A stretch of 64,000 nucleotides of DNA from Alviniconcha marisindica. Its lineage: Eukaryota > Mollusca > Gastropoda > Provannidae. Each line of letters starts with the position of its first letter. The first letter of the stretch is position 1. The notes below the pieces were generated by a model, which was not told the DNA's origin, made no database searches, and worked only from the letters and a program-made list of their open reading frames with translations. The translations under genes were made by a program, and so were the position numbers. Location: the NCBI GenBank assembly GCA_018857735.1, contig JABMCL010002673.1, forward strand, positions 952,001 through 1,016,000, given 5' to 3'. Positions 60,331-64,000 of the stretch are shown piece by piece.

Positions 60331-60593
60331 AACTGAAGAAGCGTCACAGGCTGTATTGATAGGAAATGGAGTTGGGGGTGGTATACACAGCAGGTTTTCC
60401 ACACAATTTCTGGTACCGTTTGTTAAAATTTGACATTTGAAAGCTGCAAAAACTTGACTGTGATTGCTGCAGCTCCCAAGCAGTCTGTGTCAGTGATGTC
60501 GTGAACAAGGCCACGATGTGTGGCCAAAACCTCATGATGGGTCTTGTATGTGAAAAAATCTGAAATGAGAATGACTGCTAGCATTCTAAAACA

Positions 60594-60700
60594 AGAACCA
60601 AACACATAAAAGGTTCAAAATAACGCTAGTTATTAGGAGAAAACACAACGTGCAAATTTTCGGGGTAAACCCCTTTATCAAGCTATAAGATGACATGACA
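60594..60700 (+). repeat. dispersed repeat, copy in STARD10 3' flank
   Basis: CCAAACACATAAAAGGTTCA, AATAACGCTAG and GGGGTAAACCCCTTTATCAA match, diverged, the copy at 61390-61490. Confidence 0.65.
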
Positions 60701-60890
60701 CATAAACAACTATTAAATGGTGAAAAAGGATGAAAAATGAGATGGAGAGCTAAGCCACTCATCTTTTTTTGGTTGAACTATGTCATAATGTAATAGGTTT
60801 CATGTGTTACATGCCAGTCTTTTCTGCTCTTCACTGCTAAAGAGTGAAACAACATGGCTGCACACTGAGGATCTCTGATCCGAAGCAAAA

Positions 60891-60896
60891 AATAAA
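60891..60896 (+). terminator. candidate polyadenylation signal for STARD10
   Basis: AATAAA about 1.85 kb after the stop. Earlier ATTAAA hexamers lie inside the 104-bp repeat. Which is used cannot be told from sequence. Confidence 0.3.
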
Positions 60897-61389
60897 AACT
60901 GCACAATCACTTTTGTATTGATATTGACACAGGAACAAAATGAATCCTGCAGATGGAGAGATATTTACACATTTTTTCTTCGCACCAACTTGTGTCTTTG
61001 CTTCTACTCCCTGTTAATAATGTTGGCCTCTTCCAAACAAAAACTTGACCTGAAAGAACCAAAGCCTCAGGGAGTGTAAACCTAACGGGGGGATAAGTCG
61101 ATTTGTATTTCTGGGATAAGTCGATTTGTATTTCTTCCAGCAAAGCTGCAGGTTAAAGTAGTTTATTTTGAGAGGGTTGCATTTGCAGTGTGCTAGGTAG
61201 GCTTACAGTTCTTTTTACGGGGTGGGCGGGTGGCAGGGGCGAGGGAGGGCTATCATGCTCCTGTTGTTGTTACACTTCCGTTTTTACCCACAACTTCCTG
61301 TGAGTTAAGTGAGACTGGGCTTGCAGAGTGGCTGACCAATTCCACTGAAGAAAAAAAAGAAGAGAGAAAATAAGCTGTCACCTCTTGGT

Positions 61390-61780
61390 CCAAACACGCA
61401 AAAGGTTGAAAAGAACGCTGATTTTCATAGGATAACACAAAATGTGTGCCTGTTTTCAGCGTAAACCCCTTTTTCCAAGCAACACACTGAATTAACAAAC
61501 AAAAAAATTGTTTGTTTTTACACCCAATCAGTCAGTACAATTGTATCAGGGTGAGGACAGGTAAACAATGATAAAGTAATGAAAATTGTCTACTTGCCCT
61601 AGTGCTGTTAGTGTCTGTTGGAGAGTCTGGAATGCTGGCATTCTTCAACACTTCCTGAGCATGCCCTGAAAAGGTGTTGTTGTTTTTTGTGTTGCCTTGT
61701 GAAAATCAGCGCTCTTTTTAACCTTGTGTATGTTTGATCTTGTTTCAGAGCTTTAGCAGTCAACTTTGTTTCAGATTTTG
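61390..61780. mobile_element. possible foldback/MITE-like element
   Basis: CAAACACGCAAAAGGTTGAA, AGAACGCTGATTTTCATAGG (61391-61430) has an inverted partner at about 61688-61736 that preserves roughly 80% of about 50 bases. The same unit appears singly at 60594 (plus) and 14990-15075 (minus). The body contains the SINE-body remnant CACCCAATCAGTCAGTACA near 61522. No clear target duplication was found. Confidence 0.5.
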
Positions 61781-61789
61781 TTGTCTGTG

Positions 61790-62850
61790 GGTTCAATGAA
61801 AAGAAAGACTGTATTCTAAGTTTAAGTTTTAACATTCTGTACTCTATTTTGGATGGTAAAATGTTGCTTCCTTTTGGGATGAACAGGCCATATGTATATG
61901 TATATGATGCAGATACCCTTTCATCTTATGGAGAAAAAATAATCTTGCAAGCGTTGTTCAAGATTGTAAAGGTTGTGTTACCAGATATTTTGGATACTAT
62001 TAATGTTTTAATGCCACTGGAAGAGAGGACCGTTATATTTGCTTTTGGTGTCAGACCTGGATGAATCCTTAAATCATGGCTGTTATAAAAAAAAAATCAC
62101 TACTTGTTCTGTTGTATGGTAATGATGCACAAAATTAATGTCAAAGTGACCATGAAGGTCGCCCAGTCCTACTCCTGGTATTTCACATGTATTAACACAG
62201 TAACAGTGATTTCTTTTTGACTCTGTGATTGTAACTGATGAAATCTATCACATGTGTTGATATGTTCAGTTTTGTTTTTGTTTCTTTGTGTCTTTGAAAT
62301 TAGCAAACTGGTGAGATTCTGTTTTTTTGGAGTGTGGTGCATTCACGTGTTGTGCAATTTTGGATTGCTTTGACTTTGAGGATGTGAGGTGACTGATGCA
62401 AACGGCGTGGCCGCTGTCATCTTTCTGAATGGCCACGGTTCACTGAACCACACAGTCTTTATTTTTTTAGGAGTCTCAAGTGTGTTGAAGGTGGCAACTT
62501 GCAATGCGTCTTGTGGCGCTTTTGGAACTTGGGGACACAGGTGTGCCTCAGTTTAACACAGAGGAGGTTGCCTGTTTTGGACGAGCCTTGACAGTCCGCT
62601 CCGGAGTGGTTGTTCAGAAAGATGGCGGCGTTAGCGGAAAGAGCAAAACTGTGATATCAACTGAAACTGTCGAGTGAATCAGTTGACTTCATCATCTGGA
62701 GGTGGTTTTCTAGCTTTTCGTTGCGGAAATATTTTTTGTCAGGATCGAGTCTTTGATCAGTCTGTGTTGACCTTTTACATAATTATGCATACTTATGCAC
62801 TTGCAATCAGATTTGTTTTGGGGAAGCTTTTTACATACATCAACAGAACC
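61790..62850. other. STARD10 distal flank without recognised gene
   Basis: Short open frame 61849-62064 without recognisable domain. AAGATGGCGGC at 62619-62629 sits in a CpG-richer patch (62400-62640). Confidence 0.4.
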
Positions 62851-62869
62851 CCCCCCCCCCCCCCCCCCC
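62851..62869. repeat. poly-C tract
   Basis: About 19 C in a row. Confidence 0.95.
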
Positions 62870-62879
62870 ACCAACAAAT

Positions 62880-63360
62880 TAATGAATTTGGGAAGATTGT
62901 TGTATTAAGTGGTAGCTATTTATATTGTAAGTGTTGGTGATTTGTTTGTGGGACCATGTTTTTTGGTTTTAATCATTTTCTCCACCCCAAGAAATGGATA
63001 AGAAGCAAAGCAGCCATAGGAATGCATTCTGATTATTTTTGCTGTTGCTTGTATTGCTTACGTTTTCTGTGTATTCATTTAAACCATCAGACTGGTAAGC
63101 AGAAGGTCGTGAAAAGGTGTAGCCATGGTATAATTTCCAGTTGAAAAAGAGAGGTATGTACATAAATCTCTGATTAAGGTGGTGTTGCTTTTTTGCTTTC
63201 AGTTATTTTTAGTGTACAGGCTATGAATATTGCTTTATTGAACGCTGTTTAGCTTTGTGTGATGAAAGTCTCTGTAGTTTGACCCAGTTGTCTGCATGTA
63301 TTAAGTGTGCTTGTGCAGTGACCCGGATATAACCATTCTGGTTCTCTGGGCATAAAAGTT
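62880..63360. other. no recognised feature
   Basis: AT-rich sequence without coding signal. Confidence 0.45.
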
Positions 63361-63364
63361 GTGC

Positions 63365-64000
63365 AGTGTGAGTGTGTGTGTGCGTATGCATGCATAAATG
63401 CATGTGCACATGCTGGCATTTTGCATGCGTGAGTGTGCATGCATTTGTGTACATGAGTGCATGCATACGTGTAAATATGTGTATGTGGTGTCCATGTGTA
63501 TTTGTGTATGCTTCTGTTTGTGTTTGTGTTGATGTATGCATGCATGCACCTTGCATGTGTGTTTGTCTTCTGTGCGTAAGTGCTCGCATTCATGAGCGTG
63601 CATGTTTGTGTGCATACGTGTAAATATGTGTATGTGTGTCCATGTGTATTTGTGTATGCTTCTGTTTGTGTTTGTGTTGATGTATGCATGCATGCACCTT
63701 GCATGTGTGTTTGTCTTCTGTGCGTAAGTGCTCGCATTCATGAGCGTGCATGTTTGTGTGCATACGTGTAAATATGTGTATGTGTGTCCATGTGTATTTG
63801 TGTATGCTTCTGTTTGTGTTTGTGTTGATGTATGCATGCATGCACCTTGCATGTGTGTTTGTCTTCTGTGCGTAAGTGCTCGCATTCATGAGCGTGCATG
63901 TTTGTGTGCATACGTGTAAATATGTGTATGTGTGTCCATGTGTATTTGTGTATGCTTCTGTTTGTGTTTGTGTTGATGTATGCATGCATGCACCTTGCAT
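63365..64000. repeat. 148-bp GT-rich tandem array running off the window
   Basis: TTGCATGTGTGTTTGTCTTC recurs at 63551, 63699 and 63847, exactly 148 bases apart, and the next unit begins at 63995. The last three units are almost identical. The array continues past the window end. Confidence 0.95.

Noticed and set aside
59873..60404. 152-codon frames on both strands after STARD10
   Set aside because: The 104-bp minisatellite; mirrored open frames and no domain.

Overview
This is a eukaryotic window, almost certainly animal nuclear DNA. It holds two complete intron-rich protein genes with canonical GT-AG introns. The rest is microsatellites (CA/GT, GA/CT, AT, long C and G runs), minisatellites and retroelement debris. 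The protein sequences look lophotrochozoan. The dispersed element ending in a TGACTGGGCGTWAAAC-type motif resembles one I remember from gastropod molluscs. A marine gastropod is therefore my best guess, by inference and from memory only. No bacterial, organellar or viral gene is seen.

Layout: 1-10577 holds no recognisable gene. It has several minisatellites (units of about 105, 51, 54, 94 and 80 bp), two of which appear to descend from tRNA-like SINE heads. 10578-32312 (minus strand) is a complete PGM2-family phosphopentomutase/phosphoglucomutase gene. I could assemble it exon by exon into 19 coding exons and 603 codons with every splice phase consistent. 32313-32769 is a 457-bp interval between two divergent start codons, probably a shared promoter. 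32770-59047 (plus strand) is a complete STARD10-like START-domain lipid-transfer gene with 5 coding exons and 267 codons. 59048-64000 is STARD10 3' flank with a 104-bp minisatellite, a diverged dispersed repeat family, and a 148-bp GT-rich tandem array running off the window.

The two genes act in unrelated pathways: PGM2 interconverts pentose (and hexose) 1- and 6/5-phosphates in the cytosol, and STARD10 moves phosphatidylcholine/phosphatidylethanolamine between membranes. From memory, human STARD10 and the PGM2 paralogue PGM2L1 both lie in 11q13.4, so this pairing may be a trace of old bilaterian linkage.

The most interesting signal is structural. At three acceptors (PGM2 exons 8 and 15, STARD10 exon 5) the 3' splice site, with the first tens of bases of its exon, has been tandemly copied back into the preceding intron. 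In STARD10 intron 4 this appears to have grown into an array of about 50 units of 63 bp, each carrying a decoy acceptor, a CACGTG E-box and a telomere-like GGGTTAGGGTT. Other clear elements are a 229-bp piggyBac-type MITE with TTAA target duplications, two 5'-truncated non-LTR retrotransposon fragments with recognisable reverse transcriptase C-termini, and a near-perfect 62-bp inverted repeat inside a distinct block of PGM2 intron 5.
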